64,000 bases of DNA from Albirhodobacter sp048262715 (GCA_048262715.1 JBLXEV010000009.1:62001-126000); one strand, 5' to 3'. Counted from the stretch's first letter, positions 32,577 to 42,357 are shown. Notes: generated by a model from the sequence alone, not told the origin. Numbers and translations: made by a program.

Positions 32577-33452
32577 TCAGGGCGCGATGAATTCCACGCC
32601 TTCGATCTGCGCGATCTCGGCTGTGTCGGCCTCATAGATCTGGGTGATTTCCTCGATCAGCTCTTCCGTCCAGCCGGGGAGGGGAACTTCCATCTCGATC
32701 TGATCCTCCACTGCGAATTTATCGAGGAAGGCCATCACGATTTTGCGGCGCTGGGCTATGGTTTGCGGCGGGTGCGAGCCGAGATAGGCGCGCAGCCGTT
32801 CCAGCCCTTCAGGCGCCATGATCGCGCCGAGAATCGCGAAATCGCCATCCAGATCAACCTGTTCCTTGATCCCGCCCAAACTGCGCAGCACCTCTGGCCA
32901 GATCAAGGGCGTATCCTCGTTGCACCAGACCACGAGCCGTCGGCCCTGCGCGGCCTGCGCCATGTTGCGCACCATCGGTGCCCAACGCAGCGCGCGCGGG
33001 TCGATCCCCTGCATCACACTTTCATACGTCGCATCCTTGATCCGCGAGATCAGTGCGGGGATCAGTGTGGCGGGGTTGACGGTGGCCATGTGGAATTCGA
33101 CCTCCGCATCGGCGAGGATATTCGCCAGCGGGCCGAGCTTCGCGGGGACCATCGCATAGAGGCCCTCGGGCGTGATCACCCGCTGCGGAATGCACATGAA
33201 GAAATCATGCGAAAACACGATCCGCACGAAGTCATCCTCATCGGTGATCGAATCGAGAATGGTCTCCTGATAGTCCGAATCCGCCGCCCGTCCGCGCAGC
33301 GCCAACAGCGCATCACGCAGCACCAACCTATAGCGCCCCGGCCATGGCACGATGGTCTGCGCCCGTTCCAGAACCTCCGGGTTGCGCTTGAGGCATTTAA
33401 TCAGGCGATCCTCATCGGTCGAATGCGCGCCCATGTGGAAAACGACCTTCAT
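32577..33452 (-). CDS. Conserved hypothetical protein (sulfotransferase-like N terminus)
   Basis: A 291-residue soluble protein. The start KVVFHMGAHSTDEDRLIKCLKRN resembles the opening strand and helix of sulfotransferase/glycosyltransferase-like proteins of Rhodobacteraceae, but a true PAPS P-loop is not present, so I do not assign activity. There are no membrane segments or signal peptide. The C terminus is acidic (IEEITQIYEADTAEIAQIEG). Divergent from the permease gene with 85 bases between. Confidence 0.65.
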   Translation of the reverse strand: MKVVFHMGAHSTDEDRLIKCLKRNPEVLERAQTIVPWPGRYRLVLRDALLALRGRAADSDYQETILDSITDEDDFVRIVFSHDFFMCIPQRVITPEGLYAMVPAKLGPLANILADAEVEFHMATVNPATLIPALISRIKDATYESVMQGIDPRALRWAPMVRNMAQAAQGRRLVVWCNEDTPLIWPEVLRSLGGIKEQVDLDGDFAILGAIMAPEGLERLRAYLGSHPPQTIAQRRKIVMAFLDKFAVEDQIEMEVPLPGWTEELIEEITQIYEADTAEIAQIEGVEFIAP

Positions 33453-33537
33453 GCCTCAAATCCTTTACTCTTTTTGTTGCGGCCAGAGTAGCTGGGGATT
33501 TATGGACAGGCAAACGGCTTTCCTATAGGGCGGGCGT

Positions 33538-35250
33538 ATGACCGAGCGAAACTCTCAACCTCTCCCGCCCGCGCCGCCGTTGATGCGGCTTGTTAAGCTG
33601 CTTTCAGGGCAGGGGATGCGCGCTTCGGGGGGCGGGCTGTGGTCTCTCGGGGCGGTGTTGATCGCCGCGCTGATCCTCGCGCCGATTGTCTCGGTGATCT
33701 GGATTGCGTTTAACCCGACAGAGAATATCTGGCCGCATCTGCTGGCCACCACCTTGCCGCGCTATCTGGGCAACACCGCGATTCTGTCGCTGGGGGTGGG
33801 CGCGCTGGCGGCGGCGGTGGGCGGCGGCTCAGCTTGGCTGATCACGATGTATCGGTTCCCCGGATCAAAGGGGCTGGAGTGGCTTTTGCTGCTGCCGCTT
33901 GCGATCCCTGCCTATGTCGGGGCCTATGCGCTGGTGGATTTTCTGGATTATTCCGGCCCGCTGCAGATCGCCCTGCGCGAGACCTTCGGCTGGGCCTCGT
34001 CGCGCGACTACTGGTTCCCGCAGGTGCGCTCGCGCTCGGCGGCGGTGGTGGTGCTGGCAGCCTCGCTCTACCCCTATGCCTATCTGCTGGCGCGCGCCGC
34101 CTTCCGCGAGCAATCGGGCGGCAGCTACGAGGTTGCGCGGGCTTTGGGCGCGGGGCCATGGGGGCTGTTTTGGCGCGTGGGTCTGCCGCTCGCGCGGCCC
34201 GCGATTGCGGCGGGGGCGGCGATTGCGATGATGGAGACCGTCGCGGATTTCGGCGTTGTCGATTATTTCGGGGTGCAAACCCTGACGACGGGGATTTTCA
34301 CCACTTGGCTTGAGGCGGGCAATGCCGGCGGCGCGGCGCAGATCGCGCTGTTGATCTTGGGTGTGGTGATGGCGCTTTTGGCGCTGGAGAAAATTGGCCG
34401 CAAGAACCAGCGGTTCTATCAATCCGCGCGCCAGACGCGCCCGATTGTGAAGACGCAGGCGACAGGATTGGCGGGCTGGGCGATGACGGGGCTTTGCGCA
34501 TTGCCCTTCATCATCGGCTTCGTACTGCCCGTTGCGGTGATGGGCGGCCATGCGCTGGCCAATCCTGATGCGTGGTTCGGGCCGGGCTTGATGCGGGCGC
34601 TTGGCAACACCGTCACAGTCGCGGGCTCTGCCGCAGTGATTACGGTGATATTGGCGCTGTTCATGGTCTACGGCGTGCGGCTCACGGGGCGGCGTTTGCC
34701 GCGTATGGTGCTGCCGTTCACGACGATTGGATATGCCGCCCCGGGGGCGGTGCTGGCGGTCGGGATTTTGATTCCACTGGCGCAGCTGGATCACTGGATC
34801 GCCGATAGCTGGCTGGCGCTGACGGGCACCGATCCGGGCTTGTTGCTGACAGGCTCTGCGGTGGCGATTGTGCTGGCCTATCTCGTGCGGTTCTTCGCGA
34901 TTGCGCAGGGCGCGGTCGATTCGGCCTTCGGGCGGGTGCCGCCCTCTTTGCCGATGGCGGCGCGCTCGCTTGGGCGCACGGCGGGCGGGGCGCTCACCTC
35001 CGTTTACCTGAGGCTGATGCGCGGCTCTATCGGCTCTGCCTTGCTCTTGGTGTTCGTGGATTGCGTGAAGGAATTGCCCGCAACCATGCTGCTGCGCCCG
35101 TTCAATTACGAGACTTTGGCGACGCGGGTGCATGAGAAAGCCAGCCTAGAAAACTTGGGCGATGCCTCCCCGGCGGCGCTTTTGGTGATGGCGGTCGGGC
35201 TTTGCGCGGTCGGGCTTCTGGCGCGGACGAACCTCGGACGGACCTCCTGA
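33538..35250 (+). CDS. FbpB-type (iron(III)/thiamine) ABC permease, orphan
   Basis: A 570-residue inner-membrane permease with two fused six-helix halves, as in FbpB/ThiP. Each half carries an EAA-like loop: SYEVARALGAGPWGLFWRVGLPLARPAIAAG in the first and MAARSLGRTAGGALTSVYLRLMRGSIGSAL in the second, followed by VDCVKELPATMLLRPFNYETLATRV, which is characteristic of iron(III) permeases. No ATPase or binding protein gene is next to it, so partners must be elsewhere. Iron is the likeliest cargo by motif. Confidence 0.87.
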   Translation: MTERNSQPLPPAPPLMRLVKLLSGQGMRASGGGLWSLGAVLIAALILAPIVSVIWIAFNPTENIWPHLLATTLPRYLGNTAILSLGVGALAAAVGGGSAWLITMYRFPGSKGLEWLLLLPLAIPAYVGAYALVDFLDYSGPLQIALRETFGWASSRDYWFPQVRSRSAAVVVLAASLYPYAYLLARAAFREQSGGSYEVARALGAGPWGLFWRVGLPLARPAIAAGAAIAMMETVADFGVVDYFGVQTLTTGIFTTWLEAGNAGGAAQIALLILGVVMALLALEKIGRKNQRFYQSARQTRPIVKTQATGLAGWAMTGLCALPFIIGFVLPVAVMGGHALANPDAWFGPGLMRALGNTVTVAGSAAVITVILALFMVYGVRLTGRRLPRMVLPFTTIGYAAPGAVLAVGILIPLAQLDHWIADSWLALTGTDPGLLLTGSAVAIVLAYLVRFFAIAQGAVDSAFGRVPPSLPMAARSLGRTAGGALTSVYLRLMRGSIGSALLLVFVDCVKELPATMLLRPFNYETLATRVHEKASLENLGDASPAALLVMAVGLCAVGLLARTNLGRTS

Positions 35251-35353
35251 ACGCGCTCTTACATCGCGCAACGGCAGCCTCATTAAAATTTCTGCAAGAG
35301 CGGGGCGCACCCCCCTTGCCACCGCCGCAATCCGGCGTTATCTCGGCGTCAGT

Positions 35354-35429
35354 GCCCCTATAGCTCAGCTGGTAGAGCAACTGATTTGTAATCAGTAGGT
35401 CCGCGGTTCGAGTCCGTGTGGGGGCACCA
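35354..35429 (+). tRNA. tRNA-Thr (anticodon UGU)
   Basis: A 76-base cloverleaf including an encoded CCA. Acceptor stem GCCCCTA / TGGGGGC (one T-G pair), D arm GCTCAGCTGGTAGAGC, anticodon stem CTGAT / ATCAG around TTGTAA giving anticodon TGT, T arm GCGGTTCGAGTCCGT. It reads ACA threonine codons. Confidence 0.96.
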
Positions 35430-35864
35430 TTCCAGATCCTTGAGGTCATTTTCCCAAGTATATCAGGTATCTTTCGCTCCGCTCGTGTGGCTGAGATATA
35501 GCACGGGCGCTCAAGCCCCTTCAGATTGGTGGCTATGGGACAGTGGGTCCGCGCTCTGCTCGGCGGGGCGCGTTTGATGTCGGCGCTTTTGCTGTCCTTC
35601 GCATTGATTACATCGAGATCGCGCGCCTCTCTCGCAGATCGTCCCAATGAAACGCAGCTAAAAGTGATGGCGTCGTCCAAGTGACCGCCCCGATAAAAGC
35701 GGCCGATCTGGCCGGCTCGTCGCTTGGCCAATAATCCGTTTGGGCCGTTGCGTCAGCCATCGAAATGCCACTCAGCCAAGAGAGAGCAGATATCCCCCAC
35801 GTGTAATCACGTGTAACTATGGGGGGCCTCCCTCTGGCTGAGTGATCTCAGTCGGCTTAGCGGG
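35430..35864. other. Gene-free stretch between tRNA-Thr and purine permease
   Basis: About 435 bases with no supported gene. It ends in a large imperfect hairpin (35769-35844, listed separately). No integrase or tRNA-end repeat was found, so there is no evidence of an island inserted at the tRNA. Confidence 0.5.
35769..35844. repeat. Nested hairpin with direct repeats next to the permease 3' end
   Basis: Outer arms CACTCAGCCAAGAG and CTCTGGCTGAGTG pair over 13 bases with one bulge; inner ATCCCCC pairs with GGGGGG; the loop contains two direct copies of CACGTGTAA. It begins 21 bases past the permease stop (minus strand). It may act as a terminator, but there is no T run. Confidence 0.55.
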
Positions 35865-37349
35865 CTAGTGGCCCCCTTCCGCCGCGAGGGCTGCCTCTTT
35901 CAACTCATCTTCATCGCAGGCTTTTGCGCCATTGAAGAAGACATTCAGCAATACAGCCGAGAACGCGGCCAGCAAGATACCGGATTCGATAAGCGGTCCG
36001 AGCACATGCGGCATCCACATATCAAAACTCGGCGCGATCAACGGGATCATGCCAAAGCCCAGAGAAATGGCCACAATGAACAGGTTGAACTTGTTCGCCT
36101 TGAAATCGACCGCGCTCAAGATCCGGATGCCCGTTGCCGCGACCATGCCGAACATCACCAGACCCGCACCACCAAGCACCGCCGTCGGCAGAGCTTCAAC
36201 CAAGGTGGAGACCTTTGGCGTCAGGCCAAGCACAATCATGATCGCCCCGCCCATGATGCACACCCAGCGGCTCTTGACGCCTGTCACCCCGACAAGGCCG
36301 ACATTCTGGCTAAACGATGTATAGGGGAATGTGTTGAAGATGCCGCCGATCAGCGTGCCCAGACCATCGGTGCGCAATCCCGCAGACATCATCGGCTGGG
36401 TCACTTTCTTGCCCGTCATCTCGCTGAGGGCCAGGAACATGCCCATGGATTCAACCATCACAACGATCATCACGAGGGTCATCGTCGCGATCATCACGGG
36501 GTTGAAAATCGGCATGCCGAAGTAGAACGGCGTGATGATGTGGAACCATTGTGCATCCGCCACATGGTCGAAATGCATCATCCCCAGAGATGCCGCGAGC
36601 AAGCCGCCCGCGATGATGCCACAGAGCACGGCAATGTTGCAAAAGAAGCCTTTGGCATATTTTGCAACGATGAGGATAACGGCCAGAACAACGGCCGAAA
36701 CCGTGATATTCGTCAGATTGGCATATGCAGGGTTGTTGAGCGTCGCGGCCAGTTTGAAGCTGCTCGGCATCTCCGGCAAAGTCCCTGCGGGGAGCGCCTT
36801 CACAGCGTCAAGGAAAGCGACATTCGCCGGATCCATGATCTGCGGCGAGGTGGGGCCGACGGGCACGCCGAAGATCCACTGGATGCCGACCCGCATCAGG
36901 GTTACCCCGATCACAAGAATGATCGTCCCCGTCACCACAGGGGGGAAGAACCGCAACATCCGGCTGACAAAGGGCGCGATTAGCATGCCGATGATACCGG
37001 CGCCAATGATCGAGCCAAAGATCATCCGCGCGCCCTCAATCCCCGGGTTCGCGATGCCAATCGAGACCATCGGGCCAACTGAGGCAAATGTAACCCCCAT
37101 CATCACCGGCAAACGGATGCCGAACAGTGACCCTGCGCCGTAAGATTGGATGATTGAGACGATCCCGCAGACAAACAGATCCGCGGAGATCAGGTAGGCC
37201 ACCTGTGTGGGATCAAGCCCAAGTACACGGCCAATAATCAGCGGCACCGCAATGGCCCCTGCATACATAACCAGCACATGTTGCAACCCGAGGGTAAACA
37301 GTTTGGCGGGCGGCAGCACTTCATCCACCGGATGGATTTCTGACGACAT
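35865..37349 (-). CDS. NCS2-family xanthine/uric acid (nucleobase) permease
   Basis: A 494-residue, 14-helix proton-coupled nucleobase transporter. The NAT signature is SQNVGLVGVTGVKSR, and the TM8 region reads VMVESMGMFLALSEMTGKKV as in the xanthine/urate branch rather than uracil permeases. Start chosen at 37349 (MSSEIHPV) because GGAGGAG lies about 8 bases upstream. No xanthine dehydrogenase or uricase gene is adjacent. The upstream 150 bases are rich in inverted repeats that may be operators. Confidence 0.9.
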   Translation of the reverse strand: MSSEIHPVDEVLPPAKLFTLGLQHVLVMYAGAIAVPLIIGRVLGLDPTQVAYLISADLFVCGIVSIIQSYGAGSLFGIRLPVMMGVTFASVGPMVSIGIANPGIEGARMIFGSIIGAGIIGMLIAPFVSRMLRFFPPVVTGTIILVIGVTLMRVGIQWIFGVPVGPTSPQIMDPANVAFLDAVKALPAGTLPEMPSSFKLAATLNNPAYANLTNITVSAVVLAVILIVAKYAKGFFCNIAVLCGIIAGGLLAASLGMMHFDHVADAQWFHIITPFYFGMPIFNPVMIATMTLVMIVVMVESMGMFLALSEMTGKKVTQPMMSAGLRTDGLGTLIGGIFNTFPYTSFSQNVGLVGVTGVKSRWVCIMGGAIMIVLGLTPKVSTLVEALPTAVLGGAGLVMFGMVAATGIRILSAVDFKANKFNLFIVAISLGFGMIPLIAPSFDMWMPHVLGPLIESGILLAAFSAVLLNVFFNGAKACDEDELKEAALAAEGGH

Positions 37350-38287
37350 TATGGAACTCCTCCTCTTGTCCATTTTTCTTCAGAAAAACCGCTTGTTTCT
37401 CCACAGCTCTCGACGCTCCTCTCGTCTAAAGCCGCAGCCTATTTGCAAATTTCACGCAAGAGTTGACATGAAAATCAAAGGTCAAGCCAAGCGGATTGTC
37501 CGTGTTCGCTGGACAGTGTTTCCGTTCGCTTTGCCTTCGAAAAGGATCGTCAACATCAACAGCTCCGGCGCAGTTTTGATGCCGGATACAGGCGTTTCAT
37601 CAGCAAAATCAGTACAAGTTCAGGAATACGCAGCCCAGAAGACCCAAGCACGCACCCCGAGGTTTCATTCGCCGATTTGAACAAACGCGTTCAGATCAGC
37701 GGCGGGTTCACCAAAGAATGTTCTTTATCTGTAATCGAATTATCGCATTTTACTATATAATTCCCCTAGGCTATAAGGTGGATATGATTTTTAAAATTAT
37801 TAAATAATATCAAATGCTTGCTTGGGTATTGTTTGGGTTTTTGACTTTAGCAAATCGCAAGAAGGTATATAAAAAAATATAGGAAAGTGCGTTTATCCCA
37901 GGGGCCAGTTTGATTGATCGTGGCTGTTTTAAACAGTTAACCTGACGTCAATATCCTTGGGATCGGTGTGGGACTTCAACACCAGAGCGGCTTTGGTTCC
38001 TCTGAACGCCTCCGTTGACGTTGCCCGCAAATATTTGGCTGTTCTGATTGTCTCTCTCACCGAGTCTTTGGCGCAGGTGTCGAGCGTGCGGCGGGCCTAT
38101 GCGCTGCTCCTGTGCGGTAATCATCTGCTCACACCGCGATCAGAGTGACGGACTGGGAAACCAGTGGGGCGTCAGCTATTTGCCCTTCGGCTCATTGAGG
38201 GCGGCACATTCCTTGATGGTATAGCGCGGCTGGTGAGCACGGCTGAAAAAGCCGATCTCATACACTGCGGGGTCATTTTAAGGGGGG
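37350..38287. other. Low-GC region with a decayed reading frame
   Basis: Around 1 kb without a supported gene. Bases 37740-37900 are far richer in A and T than the rest of the window. From 37957 a plus-strand frame runs to a TGA at 38146 and continues in the same frame to a TAA at 38290 (ending LIEGGTFLDGIARLVSTAEKADLIHCGVILRGA), directly in a hairpin followed by TTTTTT. This may be the remains of a gene; I recognise no family. Confidence 0.4.
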
Positions 38288-38307
38288 CGTAAGGCTTTAC
38301 GTTTTTT
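38288..38307 (+). terminator. Hairpin with T run after the decayed frame
   Basis: CGTAA-GGCT-TTACG followed by six T. A short 5-bp stem. It coincides with the stop codon of the possible gene remnant on the plus strand. Confidence 0.45.
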
Positions 38308-38409
38308 GGGCTTTGCGGGGAGGGGTCCGCGCGGGATGCTACGCCCCCGCTGGCGCGCCGAGCTTTGGCGATTTGTGCTCGTGATCTAGGGCAAACACAG
38401 CCGAAGCGT

Positions 38410-41250
38410 TTAGACCGCCGCAGTCAGGGCGGGCTGGGTGGCTTCCCAGATCGTGGGAAGGGCTTTGATTGCTGCCGCCAGATCTTCGGCATTTTCCGCC
38501 TTGGCGGCCTGCTCAACCGCCAGCAGCCCCTTGCGCAAGCTCACCGCACCGAGGGCTGCGGCACTGCCCGCGATTTTATGGGCGCGCGCGGCGATCTCGG
38601 GCAGGGGCAGCGCATCGGGCGCTTGCAATGTCTTGATCACTGCCTCGATTTCCCCGCAATGGCGGGTGATCAGCGTGTTGAGAGATTTCGCGCCGAGCAT
38701 CTCGCGCAGTTCGCCGAGATGCACTGGGTCCATTTCGACATCGAGCAAAACGGCGGGCTGGGGGGAATGTTCCGGCTCGGTTCGCGTTGTTTCAACTGCC
38801 GTTATAGTCTCCGACTGCGCGTCTTTGGGAAGGCTCAGCGGTGCCTGCGGCTCTGGCTTTTCTTCGGGCTCCTCCGTCGCGGTGAGCGGATCCGAAATAT
38901 GGGCCTCGACCACGCGCTTTAGCCCCGCCCGCATCAAAGGTTTGGTCAGGATGTCGTTCATCCCGTCAGAAAGATAGGCGCGTTGCTCGTCAACCATCGC
39001 ATTGGCGGTGAGCGCGATAATCGGCGTATTGGCATTGGGGCCGTTGCTTGCGCGGATGGCGCGGGTGGCGGTGCGCCCGTCCATCAGCGGCATGCTGATA
39101 TCCATCAAGATCAGGTCGAAGGGCTGCTCCAGAGTGATATCGACCGCCTCGCGCCCGTTATGGACCTCGGTGACGCTGTGGCCCAAGCTGCGCAGCATCT
39201 CGCGCGCGACGACGCGGTTGATACCATTGTCCTCGACGAGCAAAATTCGATGCGCCGAGAGCACGGGCGCCGCCTTGCCCCGTGCGGCATCATCTGCCGC
39301 GTCCATAGCCGCATCTCGCGCAGCTTCTTCCTGCTCTGTCATCGCGCGGGTGCTAGCCGTCTGTGCCGCGCGCGGCTGCACGGTGGTGCTCTCGTGTAAG
39401 CGCTCTACCGGGGCAGGCGCATCTTTGGGTGGGGTGGCGGGGCGCACGGGGAAGCGGATGGTAAAACAACTTCCCTTGCCCAAGGTGCTGGCGACCTTGA
39501 TCTCGCCGCCGAGCGCCTTCACGAAGCGCTGCGCGATTCCGAGCCCGAGGCCGGTGCCTCCGACATTGCGATCATAGGCCGCATCGCCCGTGGTAAAATC
39601 GTCAAATATCCGCGATTGCAGATCGGGATCCATGCCAATGCCGGTATCTGTGACAGTGACGCAAAGCTCGGAGTGCGGGGCATCTGCACCGGTTGTCGAA
39701 CCTGCGCCGACCGTCGCGTCTTCACGCGTTTGCGGTGCGGTGGCGGCGGTAATCCCGATCTCAACCCGGACCTCACCTTCGCGGGTGAATTTCACCGCAT
39801 TGCCGATGATGTTCATCAAGATATGCTGGATCCGGTCGTGATCCGCCATGATCCATGGCATCGGCTTGCCATGCCAGCCCCAGACAACGGTGGTGCCATT
39901 GCGCGCGGCCGCGCCGCTTTGGTTGTCCACAATATCTTGCAAAAGCAGCCCGATATCCATCGGCTCGGGGCGAAGCGTCATCTTGCCGGCATCGTATTTT
40001 GTGAGGTCGAGAACATCACTGATATGCCGCATCAGAAGCCTGCCAGAGGTGTTCATATGCTTGATGTACCGGGCTTGGCGGTTGGATAGATCGGTGTCTT
40101 CCAAAAGCGCGAGATTACCCAGCAACCCGTTGAGCGGTGTGCGGATTTCATGGCTCATCGTGGCGAGGAAATCGGTTTTCGCCTTTTCGCCGGCCAAGGC
40201 GCGGTCGCGCGCGAGCACCAGCTCTTCCTGCGCGCGCATCCGCAGCGAAATGTCGCGCAAGAAGGCGATGAAAATCTCACCATTGGCGGTTTCGGCGGAT
40301 TGAATGGCGAATTCTGCGGGGAACAGCTCGCCCGTGGCGCGTTTTGCATCCAGATGCACCCGACCATTGCCGACGATTTGCCGATCTCCGCCTCTGCGCA
40401 TCCGTGCCATCCCTGCGTCATGGCTGGCGCGCAGGTGATCTGGAACGAGCAATGCGCCAAGGTCACTGCCAAACACATCCTCTGCGCGATAGCCGAAGAT
40501 CTGCTCGGCCGCAGGGTTGAACGTCAGGATCTTGCCGAAATTATCCGAAACGATGACTGCATCAAGCGCGGTATCGGTGATCGTCTTCATCCGTTCGCTC
40601 GCCTCGATCACCTCCGCACGGCGGCGGATGTTCTGGCGGTTGAGTGTGGCGAGATAGATCGACAAGATCACCATCGCAACGAGAAGCACACCGACCGCCG
40701 AGGCGAGTTGGAACAGGGTTTTCGAGATCGCCCCGCGGCGGCTGTCCGATGCTCTGGCGAAGAATGTCAGCCCCTCATTCGCAAGCGCGCGCACATTGGC
40801 CCGCAGGGGCTGCGCGGCACGTTTCAGCTCGGGAAGGGCGGTGATCAAGATCGCGTCGTTTGCGTCGATGACATTGACGCTGCGCTCCAGAAATGTTTGC
40901 AGGATCAGCAGATCGTCGCTGAAATCAGGGGTCGCACGCAGGGGGGCATAGACCGAGGCTTTGTCCAGCGTGTCGATTCGGCTGTAGAACACATCGAATT
41001 TCCGGCGCAACTCACCCAAGGCAGCATCCGGCGTATCTGGGATTGAGTTCAACTGGTTCGCAAATTCCAGAAAGTCGACCTCTGCCTGCGTCAGGGACCA
41101 CTGCACGTTATCAGAATTGGCGGAATTGAGCTGCTGCATCTTGGTGACGACATCAAACGAGAGGACGGCGATCACCGAAAGGCCGATCAGCCCGAACACA
41201 GCCGATACGAGAATGCGCAGGCCGAGCGTTTTCTGGAGCCGTGCGGGCAT
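38410..41250 (-). CDS. Hybrid histidine kinase (PAS-HK-REC-HPt)
   Basis: A 946-residue membrane sensor kinase. Order: helix 1 (about 9-33), a periplasmic domain of about 150 residues, helix 2 (about 185-210), a PAS domain (DTALDAVIVSDNFGKILTFNPAAEQIFGY), kinase core with H367 in SHEIRTPLNG, N-box NIIGNAVKFT, G box DTGIGMDPD and GGTGLGLGIAQ, a receiver with D717 (LILMDISMPLMDG) and an HPt domain with H891 (ARAHKIAGSAAALG). Start at 41250 (MPARLQK) has AGGAAG 6 bases upstream. The HPt can pass phosphate to the LuxR-type regulator at 42358. Confidence 0.93.
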   Translation of the reverse strand: MPARLQKTLGLRILVSAVFGLIGLSVIAVLSFDVVTKMQQLNSANSDNVQWSLTQAEVDFLEFANQLNSIPDTPDAALGELRRKFDVFYSRIDTLDKASVYAPLRATPDFSDDLLILQTFLERSVNVIDANDAILITALPELKRAAQPLRANVRALANEGLTFFARASDSRRGAISKTLFQLASAVGVLLVAMVILSIYLATLNRQNIRRRAEVIEASERMKTITDTALDAVIVSDNFGKILTFNPAAEQIFGYRAEDVFGSDLGALLVPDHLRASHDAGMARMRRGGDRQIVGNGRVHLDAKRATGELFPAEFAIQSAETANGEIFIAFLRDISLRMRAQEELVLARDRALAGEKAKTDFLATMSHEIRTPLNGLLGNLALLEDTDLSNRQARYIKHMNTSGRLLMRHISDVLDLTKYDAGKMTLRPEPMDIGLLLQDIVDNQSGAAARNGTTVVWGWHGKPMPWIMADHDRIQHILMNIIGNAVKFTREGEVRVEIGITAATAPQTREDATVGAGSTTGADAPHSELCVTVTDTGIGMDPDLQSRIFDDFTTGDAAYDRNVGGTGLGLGIAQRFVKALGGEIKVASTLGKGSCFTIRFPVRPATPPKDAPAPVERLHESTTVQPRAAQTASTRAMTEQEEAARDAAMDAADDAARGKAAPVLSAHRILLVEDNGINRVVAREMLRSLGHSVTEVHNGREAVDITLEQPFDLILMDISMPLMDGRTATRAIRASNGPNANTPIIALTANAMVDEQRAYLSDGMNDILTKPLMRAGLKRVVEAHISDPLTATEEPEEKPEPQAPLSLPKDAQSETITAVETTRTEPEHSPQPAVLLDVEMDPVHLGELREMLGAKSLNTLITRHCGEIEAVIKTLQAPDALPLPEIAARAHKIAGSAAALGAVSLRKGLLAVEQAAKAENAEDLAAAIKALPTIWEATQPALTAAV

Positions 41251-41510
41251 GGTGTCTTCCTTGGGCTTCGAGCGCGCGCAGATGCGCGGCATGCCATGCG
41301 AGCGTAACCGCGCCTAAGGAGCAGTCCAAGCCCGAATACGACTGTTCCGCAAAACTGTTACACCAAAATAGGTTAACCCCGAGTGAAAACGCGAGGGATG
41401 GGCAACACGCAGATGCCGCGCCCTCCCGCCGAAACCCGTTGTTAGTGCGCTGCGGATCATGTGATCGCGCGCGCTAAGAGGGGGCATGTTTGAGGAGGCG
41501 CATATGAAGG

Positions 41511-41531
41511 GGGGCGGGAGTTGCCCGCCCC
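41511..41531 (-). terminator. Hairpin after the SUOX-fold gene
   Basis: A perfect 8-bp stem GGGGCGGG / CCCGCCCC with a 5-base loop, 11 bases past the stop of the minus-strand gene at 41542. The T run is poor (TTCAT), so termination strength is uncertain. Confidence 0.5.
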
Positions 41532-41541
41532 GAAATATGTG

Positions 41542-42090
41542 TCAGTCCTGCGCTTCGATCCGATCGAGCTGCCAGATGCTGCGTGAATAGATCACTTCGC
41601 TGCGGAAGCGCGCGTCAGAATCGTAAGGGTAGACGATCCAGAGCGGTCCCTTGTCGCGCAAAGACATCGTCTTGCCATTCATCCGATACGCCACGATCGG
41701 CCCGTCTTTTGTGATGTCCGTGGCCGGGATATCAATCCCGTAATCATTGACAGCCGTTGCGTGGAGGTTCTCGCCTTCAAGCGCAAGCGCCTCGCGCAAA
41801 TCTGCGAGCGATACGCCCTCGAAATTCTGCACGCCGTCCGTCCACACGGTTGTCGTGCTGAATTTGGTGACAGGCAGGGCCTCGAGCATCTCGAGATCGA
41901 ACTGCGCGGCGTTCTCGGCATTTGTATTGCTGATATGTCCGGTGACGGTCAGGAGAACCTGACCTTGCGGCTGGCCGAGTGTTTCGGCGGCAGCAGGCAG
42001 GATCGCAGCGGAGCACGCCCAGAGAGTGATGCCAGCACTGGCTACACGCAAAAAGGATTGGAACGGAATACTAAACACTTTATATCGCAT
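41542..42090 (-). CDS. Exported SUOX-fold protein lacking the molybdenum-binding Cys
   Basis: A 182-residue periplasmic protein. A signal peptide (MRYKVFSIPFQSFLRVASAGITLWACSAAILPAAAE) precedes a domain of the sulfite oxidase/molybdopterin-binding fold: LPVTKFSTTTVWTDGVQNFEGVSLADLREAL, NDYGIDIPATDI, IVAYRMNGKTMSLRDKGPLWIVYPYD. Catalytic members bind molybdenum through a Cys in the TxxCxGN-like strand; here that strand reads STTTVWTDG and the mature protein has no Cys at all. It lies between the hybrid kinase (same strand) and the LuxR regulator (divergent), so a ligand-sensing or kinase-accessory role is likely. A GTG at 42138 is an alternative start. Confidence 0.82.
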   Translation of the reverse strand: MRYKVFSIPFQSFLRVASAGITLWACSAAILPAAAETLGQPQGQVLLTVTGHISNTNAENAAQFDLEMLEALPVTKFSTTTVWTDGVQNFEGVSLADLREALALEGENLHATAVNDYGIDIPATDITKDGPIVAYRMNGKTMSLRDKGPLWIVYPYDSDARFRSEVIYSRSIWQLDRIEAQD

Positions 42091-42357
42091 CCTTCTCTGA
42101 GCTTGACCTCTTATCCCATAAAACGATTCTTGTTGCACGGGAGCAGAGGGGGTGTTTTCCTACCCTGACGGGTAGGTTAATTTGGTAAAGATTTTCTGTG
42201 GTTGGTCCCGTGGGGAGGGCGGCGGCAGAGGCATTGTGTGGGCCGTGTTGTCGCGAAATCTCCTTATTTACTGCATTGCTATATCTGGCATGTGGGTTTT
42301 TGCGTGCATACGCACGCGTCACGGGCTAGCAGTTAGCCTTGAGAGATGGAGATCCGA

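Noticed and set aside
35102..35731. Minus-strand frame of 209 codons covering tRNA-Thr
   Set aside because: Its middle (PTRTRTADLLITNQLLYQLSYRG) is the well-known false peptide from the reverse strand of a tRNA gene.
35430..35864. Possible genomic island at tRNA-Thr
   Set aside because: No integrase, no repeat of the tRNA 3' end, and normal composition until 37.4 kb.
37207..37680. Plus-strand frame of 157 codons over the purine permease start
   Set aside because: Its first half is antisense to the permease; the rest is low in coding character.
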